From Macrothele yani (lineage: Eukaryota > Arthropoda > Arachnida > Araneae > Macrothelidae): a stretch of DNA of 64,000 nucleotides. Position 1 is the stretch's first letter. Every line of letters starts with the position of its first letter. Of the stretch, positions 42,835 through 55,308 are shown piece by piece. Where the stretch lies: assembly GCA_039090855.1 (NCBI GenBank), contig CM076999.1, positions 113,769,072 through 113,833,071 on the forward strand. Reading direction: 5' to 3'. The notes under the pieces are model-generated. The model was not told the DNA's origin. It searched no databases and was given only the letters and a program-made list of their open reading frames with translations. A program made the translations under genes and the position numbers.

Positions 42835-44894
42835 ACGCTTTCCAACCGTAGGTTGAAAAAGCGTATATGCTCCAGCTTTTTCCGTCCGTCTGTTCGTCCG
42901 TCTGTCGGCACGATAACTCACTTAAAAATGGTTCGATTTCGATAAAATTTTAGTATGTGGTAGGGGACCACTAGGGAACGAACCCTATGGAAAATGGGTG
43001 AAGTGGGTAATAGGTCACGCCATAAGAGCGGGATCCACTCAATTGCCCTTATGCGTCATAACTTGCGTAAATACGGTTCGATTTCAATGAAATTTTAGTA
43101 TGTGGTAGGGGACCATCTGGGGACAAACCCTATTGAAAATGGATGAAGTGCATTCAAAGGTAAGGACATAGGAACGGGATGTATTCCATTGCCCTTATGC
43201 GTCATAAGGTGCGTAAAAATTGTTTGATTTCGATGAAATTTTAGTATGGGGTAAGGGACAACCTGGAGAGGAACCCTATTTAAAATGGGACAAAAGGAGT
43301 CAAAGGTCAGGACATAGGATCGGGATCCATTCCATCGCCCTTATCCCACACTATTAAGGTGGACGTCAAGTAATTTTGCTTCCTATATTTCCAATGGAAA
43401 ACCTTTTGTACACATTTCCTTCACAATTAGTGTGTTCCCAAAGATGAAAATCTGAACAACGATTAAAATAACTTCATACTATAACTTAGAATACTTAACA
43501 TTTTCTAAAACATAAGCATAATTATGTTAAAAAACAATAACGTTTCCTTTGGTGGTGTTGAAACCAGAAAAAACATGGCGCGACCTGTACTTTGATGACG
43601 TCAGTGGACAAATAAATGTTGGATTGCATAATTACTGTTATGGTTTAGAAATATTATTACGGTTATGGTTTAGAAAATATTAAGTATTCCAAGTTATGAA
43701 ATGAAGCTATTTTAATCGATGCTCAAATTTTCATTCTTGGGAACGCATTATTTGTGAAGAAAATGTGTATAGAAGTTTTTCCATTGGAAGTATAGGAAGC
43801 AAAATTACTTGACGTCCACCTTAAAGTAGCAATTCTTGTATGTACGTATGTACATTTTATTTTGAAAACGGCTCTAAGAATTTTGATGAAAGTCGTTAAA
43901 GTAGCATTTCCTGGTACTAGAAATCGATTTAGCTTGATCTCGACTTTAGGAGAATTCGTTTAGGGGTTAAATAACCACCCCGAATTATAACGTTTTTACT
44001 GTCATGGCGTCGTTTCATTAATGTTTCCAATGTTTAGAAATCTTACGACGTCACAATCTCGCGTTTGAGAATGTTGGCGCGCGGTCACGCCATCTGTCTC
44101 ATTACGTCACGCGTTGTGTGTGGATCCTATTAAAGTTTCATGACGTCATACTCTTGCGAGCAGATTGTCGCTATTTCCATCTGCTTCATTACGCCACGCG
44201 TTGTGTGCGCATGACCGTCCGCACGATAACTCGCGCAACAATCGTTCGATTTCGATAAAATTTTCGTATCTGGTAGGGTATCACCTGGGAAGGAACCTTA
44301 TTTAAAGTGAACGAAATCGGGTGAAAGTTCAATACATAGGAGCGGGATTCATTCCACTGCTATTTTGCGTCAAAACTAACGTAAAAAAGGTTCGCTTTCG
44401 ATGAAATTTTAGTATGCGGTAGGCGACCACCTGACCACAAACCCTATTGAAAATGGGCGAAATGGGGGTAAAGGTCAGGACATAGGATCGGAATAACTTC
44501 CATCGCCTTTATGCGTCATAACTTACGTAAAAATGCTTCGATTTGGATGAAATGTTAGTATGTTGTAGGGGCCTGCCTGGGGACGAATTCCATTGAAAAT
44601 GGGCGAAATGGGGTCAAAGGTTAGGACATAGGAGCGGGATCTATTCCATAGCCTTTATGCATCATAACTTACGTAAAAATGCTTCGATAGCGACAAAACT
44701 TTATCATGTTATTTCGGAGGTATACCGAACCGGTTCTGTTGAGTATCATCGATATGGGATCAAGGGTCAGAGCACAACACCGAGATTTATTCCACAGCCA
44801 TTATTCTCATAACTTGAGTGATAACTTGAGTAATGATTTCTCGTATGTTGGAAAGCGTATTATAATCAATGCATTGCATGATTTTACTAACTTG
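42835..44894 (+). mobile_element. Helentron-like element family H2, copy d, with internal insert
   Basis: It begins ACGCTTTCCAACCGTAGGTT, then CCGTCCGTCTGTTCGTCCGT, followed by units with TCAAAGGTCAGGACATAGGA. It ends TGGAAAGCGTATTATAATCA, ATGCATTGCATGATTTTACT and AACTTG. In the middle, about 43345-44210 is not H2 repeat: it holds a TTAA-flanked MITE and a further 390 bp. The 44211 region restarts with CCGTCCGCACGATAACTCGC, which resembles a second H2 5' start, so this may be two H2 copies fused. The unit B counterpart has the same length. Confidence 0.7.
43358..43820. mobile_element. 463-bp MITE with long inverted repeats and TTAA flanks (unit A)
   Basis: The ends are GGTGGACGTCAAGTAATTTT and AAAATTACTTGACGTCCACC, and imperfect inverted similarity extends about 160 bp inward (for example CTTCCTATATTTCCAATGGA and its mirror). 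TTAA sits on each side (43354-43357 and 43821-43824), the target preference of piggyBac-type elements. There is no coding frame. The piggyBac link rests only on TTAA. Confidence 0.8.
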
Positions 44895-45805
44895 TTTGAA
44901 GAAAAAAGAGAAGGGTATCAAGTGTATATCGTTTGCTCATATTCCTTCAAAGTCCCCTGATGTGTCACCAATGGACTATTCTGCATCCTGACTGCTAAAA
45001 AGAGCGTTCAGACCTAAAATAGAGACGGGTATCAAGTCTATTCCTTTTGCTCATATTCCTTCAAAGTCCCCTGATGTGTCAACAATGGACTAGTGTTCCT
45101 ACGGATTACTAAAAGGACTGGTAAAAAGAAACTGGTATCAAACCTATACTTTTTGCTAATATTCCTTCAAAGTCCCTTGACGTGTCACCAATGGACTATT
45201 GTTATTGTGCCTTCGGACTGCTAAAAATAGCGCTGAGACCTAAAACGATGATTGGACAATGGAAAGCAGTGGGAGATGAAAACAAAGACGGGTATCAAGT
45301 ACATATCATTTGCTCATATTCCTTCAAAGTCCCCTGACGTGTCATCATTGGACTACTGTGCCTCCTAACTGCTATAAAAGGGCGTTCAGGCCTATAAAAG
45401 AGATTGGTATCAAGTCTATTCCTTTTGCTCATATTCCTTTAAAGTTCCCTGATGTGACACCAATGGACTATTGTGCCTTTCGACTGATAAAAAAAACTGT
45501 TAAAACAAGACTGGTATCAAACCTATACTTGTTGCTCATATTTCTTCAAAGTACCCTGATGTGTCACAAATGGACTGTTGTTCCTTAGGACTGCTAAAAA
45601 CAGCTCTCAGACCTAAAACGATGATTGGACAACGGAAAGCAGTGGAAGATGAAAAAAGCGACGGATATCAAGTAAATATCTTTTGCTCATTTTCCTTCAA
45701 AGTCCCCTGATGTGTCACCAATGGACTATTGTGCCTTCGGACTGCTAAAAAGAGCGCTCAGACCTAAAACGATAATTGGACACTGGAAAGCAGTGGAAGA
45801 TGAAA
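44895..45805 (+). repeat. Diverged tandem array, 105-160 bp units (unit A)
   Basis: Each unit has TGCTCATATTCCTTCAAAGT, CCCCTGATGTGTCACCAATG, GACTATTGTGCCTTCGGACT and GCTAAAAAGAGCG, with optional AACGATGATTGGACAACGGA and AAGCAGTGGAAGATGAAA segments. Unit starts at about 44933, 45049, 45152 and 45310 show uneven spacing. Short open frames inside are incidental. The array resumes at 47479 after an inserted H2 element. Confidence 0.85.
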
Positions 45806-47478
45806 CAAGTTAGTAAAATCATGCAATGCATTGATTATGATAAGCTTTCCAACGCACCAGAAATTATTACTCAAGTTATGAGGATAATGCCTGTGGAATA
45901 AATCTCGTTCCTGTGTCCTGACCTTTGACCCCATTTCGATGATATTCAACAGAACCGGTTCAGTACACCTCAAGGATAACACTAAAGTTTTGTCGCAATA
46001 GAAACAGTTTTACGCCAGTTATGAGAATAATGGCTGTGGAATAAATCTTGCTTTTGTGCAATGACCTTTGACCCCATTTCGTTGATATTCAACAGAACCG
46101 GTTCACTATACCTCCGGAACAACATGATAACGTTTTGTCGCAATCGAAACATTTTTTGGTAAGTTATGATGCACAAGGACAATGGAATGGATCCCACTCC
46201 AGTGTCTTGACCTTTGACCTCATTTCGCCCATTTTCAATAGGGTTCGTCCTCAGTAGCTCCCTATGTCATCGAAATCGAACCATTTTTACGCACGTTATG
46301 ACCCATAAGGGCAATGGAACAAATCCTGCTCTTATGTCCTGCCTGACCTTTGACCCCATTTCGCCCATTTTCAATAGGGTTCGTGCCCAGGTGGTGCCCT
46401 ACCTCATACTAAAATTTCATCAAAATCGAACCATATTTACGCATGTTATGACGCATACGGGCAATGGAATAAATGCCGCTTTTATGCCCTGCCTGACCTT
46501 CGACCCCATTCGCCCATTTTCAATAGGGTTCGTGCCCAGTGGTTCCCTACCACATAGTAAAATTTCATCGAAATCGAACCATATTTACGCATGTTATGAC
46601 GCAAAAGGGCAATTGAATGGATCCTGCTCTTATGGCGTGACTTTTGACCCACTTCATCCATTTTCAATAGGGTTCGTTCCCTAGTGGTCCCCTACCACAT
46701 ACTGAAATTTCATCGAAATCGAACCATTTTTACGCAAGTTATGACCCATAAGGGCAATGAAATGGATTCCGCTTCTATGTCTAAACCTTTGACCCCATTC
46801 CACCCACTTTCAATAGGTTTCGTTCCCAGGTGATTCCTTACCACATACCAAAATTTAATCGAAATCGAACCATTTTTACGCAAGTTATGAAGCATAAGGG
46901 CAATGGAATAAATTCCGCTCTTATGCCTTGCCTGACCTTTGACCCCAATTTGCCAATTTTCAATAGGGTTCGTGCCCAGGTACCACATACTGAAATATAC
47001 TGAAATGGGTTCGTGCCCAGGTACCATATACTGTTCGTGCCCAGGTACCCTACCACATACTGAAATTTCATCGAAATCGAACCATATTTACGCATGTTAT
47101 GACGCATAAAGGCAATGAAATGGATCCCGCTCTTATGGCGTGACCTTTTGCCCCACATCACCCATTTTCAATAGGGTTCGTCCCCTGGTGGTCCCCTACC
47201 ACATACTAAAATGTCATCGAAATCGAACCTTATTTACGCAAGTTATGACGCATAAGGTCAATTGAATGGATCCTGCTCTTATGGCGTGACCTTTGACCCC
47301 ACTTCACCCATTTTCAATAGGGTTCGTCCCCTGGTGGTCCCCTTCCACATACTAAAATTTCATCGAAATCGAACCACTTTTTCGTGAGTTATCGTGCCGA
47401 CAGGCGGACGGACGAACGGACAGACGGACGGAAAAAGTTGGAGCATATGCGCTTCTTCAACCTACGGTTGGAAGGCGT
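45806..47478 (-). mobile_element. Helentron-like element family H2, copy e
   Basis: On the minus strand the 5' end is ACGCCTTCCAACCGTAGGTT (47478), then TTTTTCCGTCCGTCTGTCCG. It contains many units with GGGGTCAAAGGTCA (plus strand TGACCTTTGACCCC) and ends TGGAAAGCTTATCATAATCA and ACTAACTTG. It splits the diverged tandem array. Some units carry GTGCCCAGGTAC-type duplications around 46975-47060. Confidence 0.75.
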
Positions 47479-47661
47479 AAAAAAGAGACGGGTATCAAGT
47501 GTATATCTTTTGCTCATATTCCTTCAAAGTCCTCTGATGTGTCACCAATGAACTATTGTGCCTCCGGACTGCTAAAAGGAGCGTTCAGACTTAAAAAACA
47601 TCAATTCTATTCCTTTTGCTCATATTCCTTCAAAGTCCTCTGATGTGTCACCAATGGACTA
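47479..47661 (+). repeat. Remainder of the diverged tandem array, at the A/B junction
   Basis: Two more units with TTGCTCATATTCCTTCAAAG and CTCTGATGTGTCACCAATG. The second breaks off at GGACTATTGTG, where it joins Tc1 sequence (GTGTCTAAAACG). GTG is shared by both sides. Confidence 0.85.
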
Positions 47662-47663
47662 TT

Positions 47664-48303
47664 GTGTCTAAAACGACCCTGCTGCGTATGGAGCTCCGAT
47701 GCAGACGGATGGTCCCTGTACCTGTACTAAGGAAGGTGCATCGGCAGGAAAAGCTCACATTTGGACTGCCGAATCGGAATTGGGCCTCCGCTAACTTGCA
47801 AAGGATTGTCTTCTCCGATGAGCCACGTTTTCTGCTTCATCGAACGGATGGACGCTGGCGTATAGGGCGAGAAACATCGGTGATCAAACACTCTTCAACA
47901 ATTGCTGGAAGAACACAAGCTAATGACTACAGCGTTATGGTGTGGGGAATGTTTTTCTGGCATTCCCTGGGTTCACTTATACCTGTGGAAGGCACTATGG
48001 ACCGAATTCATTATGAATACATAATGAATACATAAGTACTTCTCTGGTCCCCTAATTCCCCAGACTTAAACCCAATTGAGCATCTGTGGCACCACCTTGA
48101 TCGTGTTGTTCGCTCTATGGCTCCTCCAGCACGCACCCTCCAGCAGCTGTCAGATACACTGCAGTCAGCATGGCTTCAGATACCTGTGAACACCTTCCAG
48201 CACCTTATTGAGTCACTTCCAGCCCGTCTAACTGCTGTACGCGCTCTGAACGTCGGTTACTCTGGATATTAGCCAGTGGTCACAATAATGTAACTCGATC
48301 GTG
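47664..48303 (+). pseudogene. Tc1-like transposon remnant (unit B)
   Basis: It lacks the first 450 bp because the duplication breakpoint lies inside the element. It keeps SKTTLLRMELRCRRM, IVFSDEPRFLLHRTDGRWRI (first Asp; Trp retained where unit A has TAG) and VMVWGMFFWHSLGSL (Trp retained where unit A has TGA). A deletion of about 150 bp near 48015-48030 removes the second Asp, with a short ATGAATACATA duplication at the joint. The C-terminus LPARLTAVRALNVGYSGY-stop (48272) and the right inverted repeat (to 48303, then TA) are intact. Confidence 0.88.
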
Positions 48304-49341
48304 TATTATCCACAAAATACAGGTCCAGGTTGTGTTCTGCTACTTCATGTTCAATCGCCTTAACTACAGTCCTGTATGCTTAAGCGTAAGGACTGTTAAT
48401 CAGAATATCTGCCAGGGCTGTCAATATCGATCGCTTCAACTCTTTGTTCTCATTATTACCATTACGTGTATCCGAGCCGCCGGAGAATCTATAGAATACA
48501 GTTTTCACCATTAGGTGGCCACATATCCAATATATACCGATGAACGTGCCCCTGAATTTTAGAGCAGTGTGGACCATTGACTGGAATCTCCTTTTCCTTG
48601 TGGCCGAGAGGGAAGCGAATGACATCGCGCTATTGTATTTCCGCATGTGTTGGTTGAAACTAGGACTATTGAGAAACAAGTCTTTCAGTCCCGTATATAT
48701 CTGTAGTTCTTTAAAAGAAGTAAGGCCCTTATGACAACAGTACTTTAAAATGACCATTACTTTCCTCATTAGCGGAATGCAAATCGTGGCAGTGCGCACA
48801 CTTAATAATATTAATTGCACCCAAGCTGTGGTCAGGTACGACAATTTCGCCCAAAAAACGTCTTCGGAAAGATGGGTTGCCGCGTGTATTACTGCGATCA
48901 TTACGTGTGCTTTCAAATTTCGCCCAATAAAACTTTTCGAAAAGATAGGTTGCTGCGTGTATTACTGCGAACATTACGTGTGCTTTCAAATTTCGCCCAA
49001 TAAAACTTTTCGAAAAGTTAGGTTGCTGCGTGTAGTACTGCGACCATTATGTGCTTTGTCAAACTTTTTCGCTTGCTTACATTACGAAAAAAGACGCCCT
49101 CGTTTTGGTGGTCACTCCCAAACGCCATTTGTAATAAAACCCCGTTTCCGTTCTCACAGTAACACAGTTTACAGTTCTGTGGCACTTAAAGCACGTGTAG
49201 CAGAGTTGTCCTTGACAATATCCAATCAGCTCTTTGCTCGCTGGCCAGTCAGGTCCTTGCCCGCCTGCTCCGGTATGCGCCATCTTCCATAGTCGTGTGA
49301 CGGTAGGGCTAGTACGAAATTCCGTAATCGTAATTTCTTTT
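48304..49341. other. Unit B spacer with 73-bp tandem repeats
   Basis: Counterpart of 32057-33094; the 73-74 bp triple repeat is at about 48846-49077. I recognise no protein family. Confidence 0.6.
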
Positions 49342-49557
49342 ATAGGAAAGGATACCCATTTAACCAGTGGGTCCAGCCTGGGGGCCGTCACTTAACGTGC
49401 TCGTCCGATGCAAAATCCTCAGATTCGAACCTGGGCTGATCTTTCAGAGATGGTGTGATTTACTAACAATCGCTGAATATCCGCCGTGCATCGGACGAGC
49501 ACGTTAAGTGACGGCCCCCAGGCTAGACCCACTGGTTAAATGGGTATCCTTTCCTAT
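49342..49557. repeat. 71-bp-arm palindrome (unit B)
   Basis: The arms 49342-49412 and 49487-49557 differ by a single base (GGCTAGACCC in the right arm against GGCTGGACCC expected), compared with 71 of 71 in unit A. The loop also differs at two bases after ATGCA. Confidence 0.92.
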
Positions 49558-50494
49558 GCCCCCCGTGAAATTCTCTCACACCTCTATGTACAATATCGTA
49601 TTTGTACGGTGGCGCCATCTACTGTACTCTAATCTCACTATAAACTGTTCTGTCAAAGTCGCTAGACTTGCTCTCATTCCTTCCGTCTGTTTCTGTGTCC
49701 TGCCCAAAAGGCGATCTCGCTGTTGGTGGCTGGGATCCAAACTCTACTCACTGGGGACGAAAGTCCTACAAAGAAAATGACAAAAAACTGTGTTATGAGA
49801 CGAAGTGAGAGTACTTGGCGTACATCAGTCAGCTGATTAAATTTAGAAGAAAACATCTTCAAATTAAGTTAAATTAAATTAATTTAGAAGAACACCCCGA
49901 TTCTTGGAATTAGCATCTGTAAAGTGAGCCATTTCCGAAGGTTGTACGACGTACCTATGTGTCGCAATTGTGTACGACACTACGGAATTATTATATAAGA
50001 TATAGAAATTAAGATTTGAGAAATTCTGACGTGAATTCATTTTACAAATTGAGGAGTACCACGTCAAAAGCAAATGAAAATTAGAGATGTGGTTGTGTAT
50101 ATTTAACTTCATTCAAAAGCTTTTTTTAATAACATCATTAACAGTGATACACGTAAAGTTCTAAGTTATGTGAGGTGGCCATGGGTGGTGTTTAGTGGGA
50201 GATGTCATAAGGTTAAATTCCTGCGATCATGGATGTTGTCGACGATTCGACATGGTTATCGTCTTTCAAAGATAAACCAGAACAACACAACATGAACGAA
50301 ATTTTAGCTACTGTTAAACATGCACTTATTTAATAATATTTAAGTCACATGTTTTTAATACCACACCTTCCAAATGCAGAATTAAATGACCTTTCTCAGC
50401 ATCAAACACGCCATAACAAAACATCGAAACTCATTTTGCAGCTGCAAAGTAACCCCAGCGGGATAGTGTCTTATCGAATGAGTATTCCTTTTTA
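49558..50494. other. Unit B spacer
   Basis: Counterpart of 33311-34246. I see no supported gene. Confidence 0.4.
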
Positions 50495-52082
50495 ACGCTT
50501 TCCATACGTAGGTTGAAGAAGCGTATGTGTTCCAGCTTTGTCCGTCTGTCTGTCCGCACGACAACTCCAGTAAAAATGATTCGAGTATGCGGTAGGAGAC
50601 AACCTGGGAAGGAACCCTATTGAAAATGGACGAAATGGGGTCAAACGTCATGACATAAAAGCGGGATCCATTCCATCGCCCTTGTGCGTCATAACTTATG
50701 TAAAAATCCTTCGATTGTGATAAAACTTCATCATGTTGTTCCGGAAATGTATTGAACCAATTCTGTTTAATATCATCGAAATGGGGTCAAAGGTCAGGGC
50801 ACAGAAGAGAGATTTTTTCCACAGCCATTATCCTAATAACTTGACTAAAAATATTATTATTGCGACAAAACTTTGGTATGTTGTTTCGGAGGAATACTGA
50901 ACCAATTCTGTTTAATATGATCGAAATGGGGTCAAAGGTCAGGGCACAGATGAGAGATTTGTTCCACAGCCATTATCCTAATAACTTGACTAAAAATATT
51001 ATTATTGCGACAAAACTTTGGTATGTTGTTTCGGAGGAATACTGAACCAATTCTGTTTAATATGATCGAAATGGGGTCAAAGGTCAGGGCACAGAAGAGA
51101 GATTTTTTCCACAGCCATTATCCTAATAACTTGACTAAAAATATTATTATTGCGACAAAACTTTGGTATGTTGTTTCGGAGGAATACTGAACCAATTCTG
51201 TTTAATATGATCGAAATGGGGTCAAAGGTCAGGGCACAGAAGAGAGATTTGTTCCACAGCCATTATCCTAATAACTTGACTAAAAATATTATTATTGCGA
51301 CAAAACCTTGGTATGTTGTTTCGGAGGTATACTGAACCAATTCTGTTTAATATGATCGAAATGGGGTCAAAGGTCAGGGCACAGAAGAGAGATTTGTTCC
51401 ACAGCCATTATCCTAATAACTTGACTAAAAATATTATTATTGCGACAAAACTTTGGTATGTTGTTTCGGAGGTATACTGAACCAATTCTGTTTAATATGA
51501 TCGAAATGGGGTCAAAGGTCAGGGCACAGAAGAGAGATTTGTTCCACAGCCATTATCCTAATAACTTGACTAAAAATATTATTATTGCGACAAAACTTTG
51601 GTATGTTGTTTCGGAGGAATACTGAACCAATTCTGTTTAATATGATCGAAATGGGGCCAAAGGTCAGGGCACAGAAGAGAGATTTATTCCACAGCCATTA
51701 TCCTAATAACTTGACTAAAAATATTATTATTGCGTCAAAACTTTGGTATGTTGTTTACGGAGGTATACTGGACCAATTCTGTTTAATATGATCGAAATGG
51801 GGCCAAAGGTCAGGGCACAGAAGAGAGATTTATTCCACAGCCATTATCCTAATAACTTGACTAAAAATATTATTATTGCGTCAAAACTTTGGTATGTTGT
51901 TTCGGAGGTATACTGAACCAATTCTGTTTAATATAATCGAAATGGGGTCAAAGGTCAGGGCACAGGAGCGGAATTTATTCCACAGCCATTCTGCTCATAA
52001 TTTGAGTAATAACTTGAGTAATGATTGCTGGTATGTTGGAAAGCGTATCATAATCAATGCACTGCACGATTTCACTAACTTG
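50495..52082 (+). mobile_element. Helentron-like element family H2, copy f, with expanded 145-bp array
   Basis: Same site and ends as copy c (5' ACGCTTTCCATACGTAGGTT, 3' CTAACTTG), but with a run of near-identical 145-bp units (GACAAAACTTTGGTATGTTG, TTCGGAGGAATACTGAACCA, GGGTCAAAGGTCAGGGCACA, CCACAGCCATTATCCTAATA) starting about 50860, 51005, 51150, 51295, 51440, 51585 and so on. Length is 1588 bp against 572 bp in unit A, a difference of seven units. Single-frame 61-codon open stretches recur in each unit and are artefacts of the repeat. Confidence 0.85.
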
Positions 52083-54168
52083 TTTCATATTTCATTCAAC
52101 CTTGCTTTTTCTGCGAACTCCGTAACGCTTCCTAACCGAATGAAAGCTGGGAAATCAATTTCAAAAGCATTTGTTACTTTGGTGTTCCATACTTCACAGA
52201 TAACATCTAAAATTATCTGTGAATATATAATAATTAACATTATATTATGTAAATGTGACACGAAACAAAAATTGAATTTGCGTGCATGTTTTCAAGATCC
52301 TTTCATTGAATTGCGGAACTAATCGACAGTATTGAAAAACTGAAGAAACCTTGAAATTTTCAAATTCTTGACGTTCACCGAATTTTTCTTCGATCGATCA
52401 CTTCTGATTAAATAAGTGTGGGTTTACTTCCAATATGCGATGGACCGGCGGCATTCTTTAAACCTGTTTTCAGAAAATTCTGTTAAAATCCCAGAGTTAT
52501 TGCCTTGAAATTTTAGATAGTAGACCTGCTTGATTTGTGAGAACAAAACATTGCGTTACTTTAAAGAGAAGGAATTACGTAATTTTTAGGAAAAAGATAT
52601 TGCAAAGTGCCCTAATTAGGTATTAAGCATAGGTTCTTAGAACACAGACTTAGACATTGACTTTGAAAGTTTAAAGACAGATATCGGGAAATCAGTTAGG
52701 GTCGCTGTTTACATATGTGTCGTTATAGAACGATCACATTGATATATTCTGATCAAATTCCTGTGATCACAGATGATTTCGCCGATTTGAGATTGATATC
52801 ATCTCTCTCTCAGGTAAGCCAAAGTAAAACAGCATAAACAGAATACTGAACACTATTAAACAAATACTTATTTATTTAGGTTTCAGGGATATGTATTTCA
52901 AACACCACAGCTTTCAAATGTAGATTTAAATTCGCTTTCCCAGAATCAACACGCCATAACAAAACGACAAAACTCTTTTCCACAGACACAAGTACCGGTT
53001 TTCATCCCGTATCATTTAATAAGTATTTCTTCATTCATATTTCGACGTTGCATTTCCTGTGGATCCGTGGCGCGTTCTAACCGAATGGAACCCGGGAAAC
53101 CGATTTCAAAAGCATTTGTCACTTAGGTGCTTAAACCATTACCGGTAAAATCTAAATCTGTACATCAATGACGTTGACATTGGAGTAATATATAAATGTG
53201 GCAGGTAACAAATATTTTATTTTCGTGCATGTTTTCCATATGCTTCCGTTGAATTGTAGAACTACTTGGTAGCATTGAAAAAAGACCAAAAAAAAAAAAA
53301 AAGAAGGTGGATGAAACCTTGAAAGATAATCGTTCTTAATGTTAGCGGATTTTGTCTTCGGTTGATACCTTACGAAGTAGATCGATGGCTGTTTACTTCC
53401 AATATCCTATATCGTAAGGTCGGCATTCTTTGAAACAATGTTCAATAAATTCGCGAAAAATTGCCCCGAAACTCTGGACTGTAAACCTTCTAGATTTTTA
53501 AAAACTAAAACAAAATGTATTTAATTTTAAGGGAAAAAGTCTAAATCATTTTAAGGAAAAGAATTTGCAAAGTGCCCTACGCGAAAAGACAGGATTTCAG
53601 AAAATTAAAGAAGGAATTGATTTTTCAAAGTCAGGTATGGGAAAATCAAGATTTGACGTCACATGATAAATAATAAATAGTTTAAAATCAGATTTAAATT
53701 TGACATTAGGTAAAAATATGCATATGGGTATACATATATGGTTATCAGTTAGCGGCGTTAAAGTGGGTGTCGTTAAACCTATCTTATTGAAATGTTCTAG
53801 TAGAGGTCCTGAGATCATTGATGATTTCGCCCAATTGGGATCGGTAAGCAAGAGCAAAACAGCTTAGAAGAAATATTGATAACTGTTAAACACGCGCTTA
53901 TTAATTCAGATATCAGCCATATATTTAAAACACCACAGCTTTTTAATGTAAATTTAAATTCGCTTTCCCAGAATCAACACGCCATAACAAAACGACAAAA
54001 CTCTTTTCCACAGACACAAGTACCGGTTTTCATCCCGTATCATTTAATTAGTATTTCTTCATTCATATTTCGACGTTGCATTTCCTGTGGACCCGTGGCG
54101 CGTTCTAACCGAATGGAACCCGGGAAACCGATTTCAAAAGCATTTATCGCTTAGATGCTTTAAAACTG
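52083..54168 (+). repeat. About 1-kb tandem modules (unit B)
   Basis: Counterparts of the three unit A modules; AACACGCCATAACAAAAC occurs at about 50404 (module 1, upstream of copy f), 52948 and 53979. I see no supported gene. Confidence 0.75.
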
Positions 54169-55119
54169 ACTGCTAATTTATGTTCGATATGCTTTTGCTA
54201 AATAAATATGAAAGCTTGTATTGCTAAATCAAACTGTATTTGAAGTGTCATGTGTAATAAAACAGAAGTGGGGGTATATGGACTGAACTGTGAAGTGTAT
54301 CAAATTCTTCAGCGTGAAAGCAGGAGCTGCTAAATGCAAGATCATCTTCACGAGTCAGCGATATAGGGGAAATGAACATTTGACTAGATATCTTAAACAT
54401 CCCTTTAAAAGTAGGAAGCTAGTTGATTTGGAAAAGTCACACAGAGGCGGTGTGGAAAGTCGGTAGGAACATATGGCGTTATTTGTAACAATGGATCGAT
54501 TAGTCCAGGACTTCGGACAATGTGCTCTCAGAAGGAGGGAAATATTTCGTAGTTGGTAATTCGAGGTGGAACTTAACACCCAACCATAACTTTCGAAGCC
54601 GGCTGCTGTGAACACACGGCCATCAGAGGCCGGTATGCTGATCTGCGTGATGTTAATCTTTATATAGTTTCTCTTAACAATGAAATGTTACGTGCCACCT
54701 GTTGAAGCAGTTTTCCGTCATTATATTGTTACATATCTTCATTGTTTTCCTTCACAACACGAGCGTAAAAGTTTGTAACGATTACAAATTTATGTTTAAT
54801 CCGTGTGATTCCTGCTCATGTCAACTCCTTTCCGATCTTGAGTATGAAATTATGTGTCTGTCTACTTGTTAGTCGCCTAAAGATGAAACTACTGCACATA
54901 GAGACTTGAAATTTGGCAGAAAACTGCCACAATAAAAATGCAAGTGTGCACCACAGAGCATTTTGAGTGAAATTCAAATTTGCAAAATTTTAATTAATTT
55001 TTCTTTCTTTCTAAAACATTCACCCATTGTTGAAATTTCATCATTCCGTGAGCTGTGGAATAAGCTAACGCAACAATACTTCATTTCCTTTCTGCGTAAC
55101 ATTTCTTCAGTACATTATT
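54169..55119. other. Unit B spacer
   Basis: Counterpart of 36901-37851; nothing recognised. Confidence 0.35.
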
Positions 55120-55228
55120 CCGCAACAATGCTTCATTTTACTCTGCAACAGTAGATCAGAAACGTAGTAATGTGTCATTATTACGTTTATGATCTATTGT
55201 TGCAGAGTATAATAAGCATTGTTGCGCA
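55120..55228. repeat. Foldback palindrome (unit B)
   Basis: Same as 37852-37959, with one difference in the left arm (AGATCAGAAACG against AGATCATAAACG), which breaks one pair. Confidence 0.85.
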
Positions 55229-55308
55229 ATGCTTCATTACACTCGGTAAACTTCGGTTATCCGACTCCAAACGCAATAGAAGTTACAGTATGTGAAAAAA
55301 CAAGTTTG

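Larger units (their letters stand above)
31312..47661 (+). repeat. Tandem segmental duplication, unit A (about 16.3 kb)
   Basis: It begins in the Tc1 element at GTGTCTAAAACGACCCTGCT and matches 47664 onward in the same order and orientation. The coordinate offset stays close to 16,248 from 32.3 to 34.2 kb, 17,268 from 36.3 to 37.9 kb and 15,795 from 42.3 to 43.3 kb; the steps reflect unit-specific insertions and array length changes. One 180-codon stretch (32503-33045 against 48750-49292) differs by only two residues. Confidence 0.93.

Noticed and set aside
50860..52322. Series of 61-codon proteins (MRQNFGMLFRRNTEPI type)
   Set aside because: They are one open frame per 145-bp satellite unit, with no independent evidence of coding.
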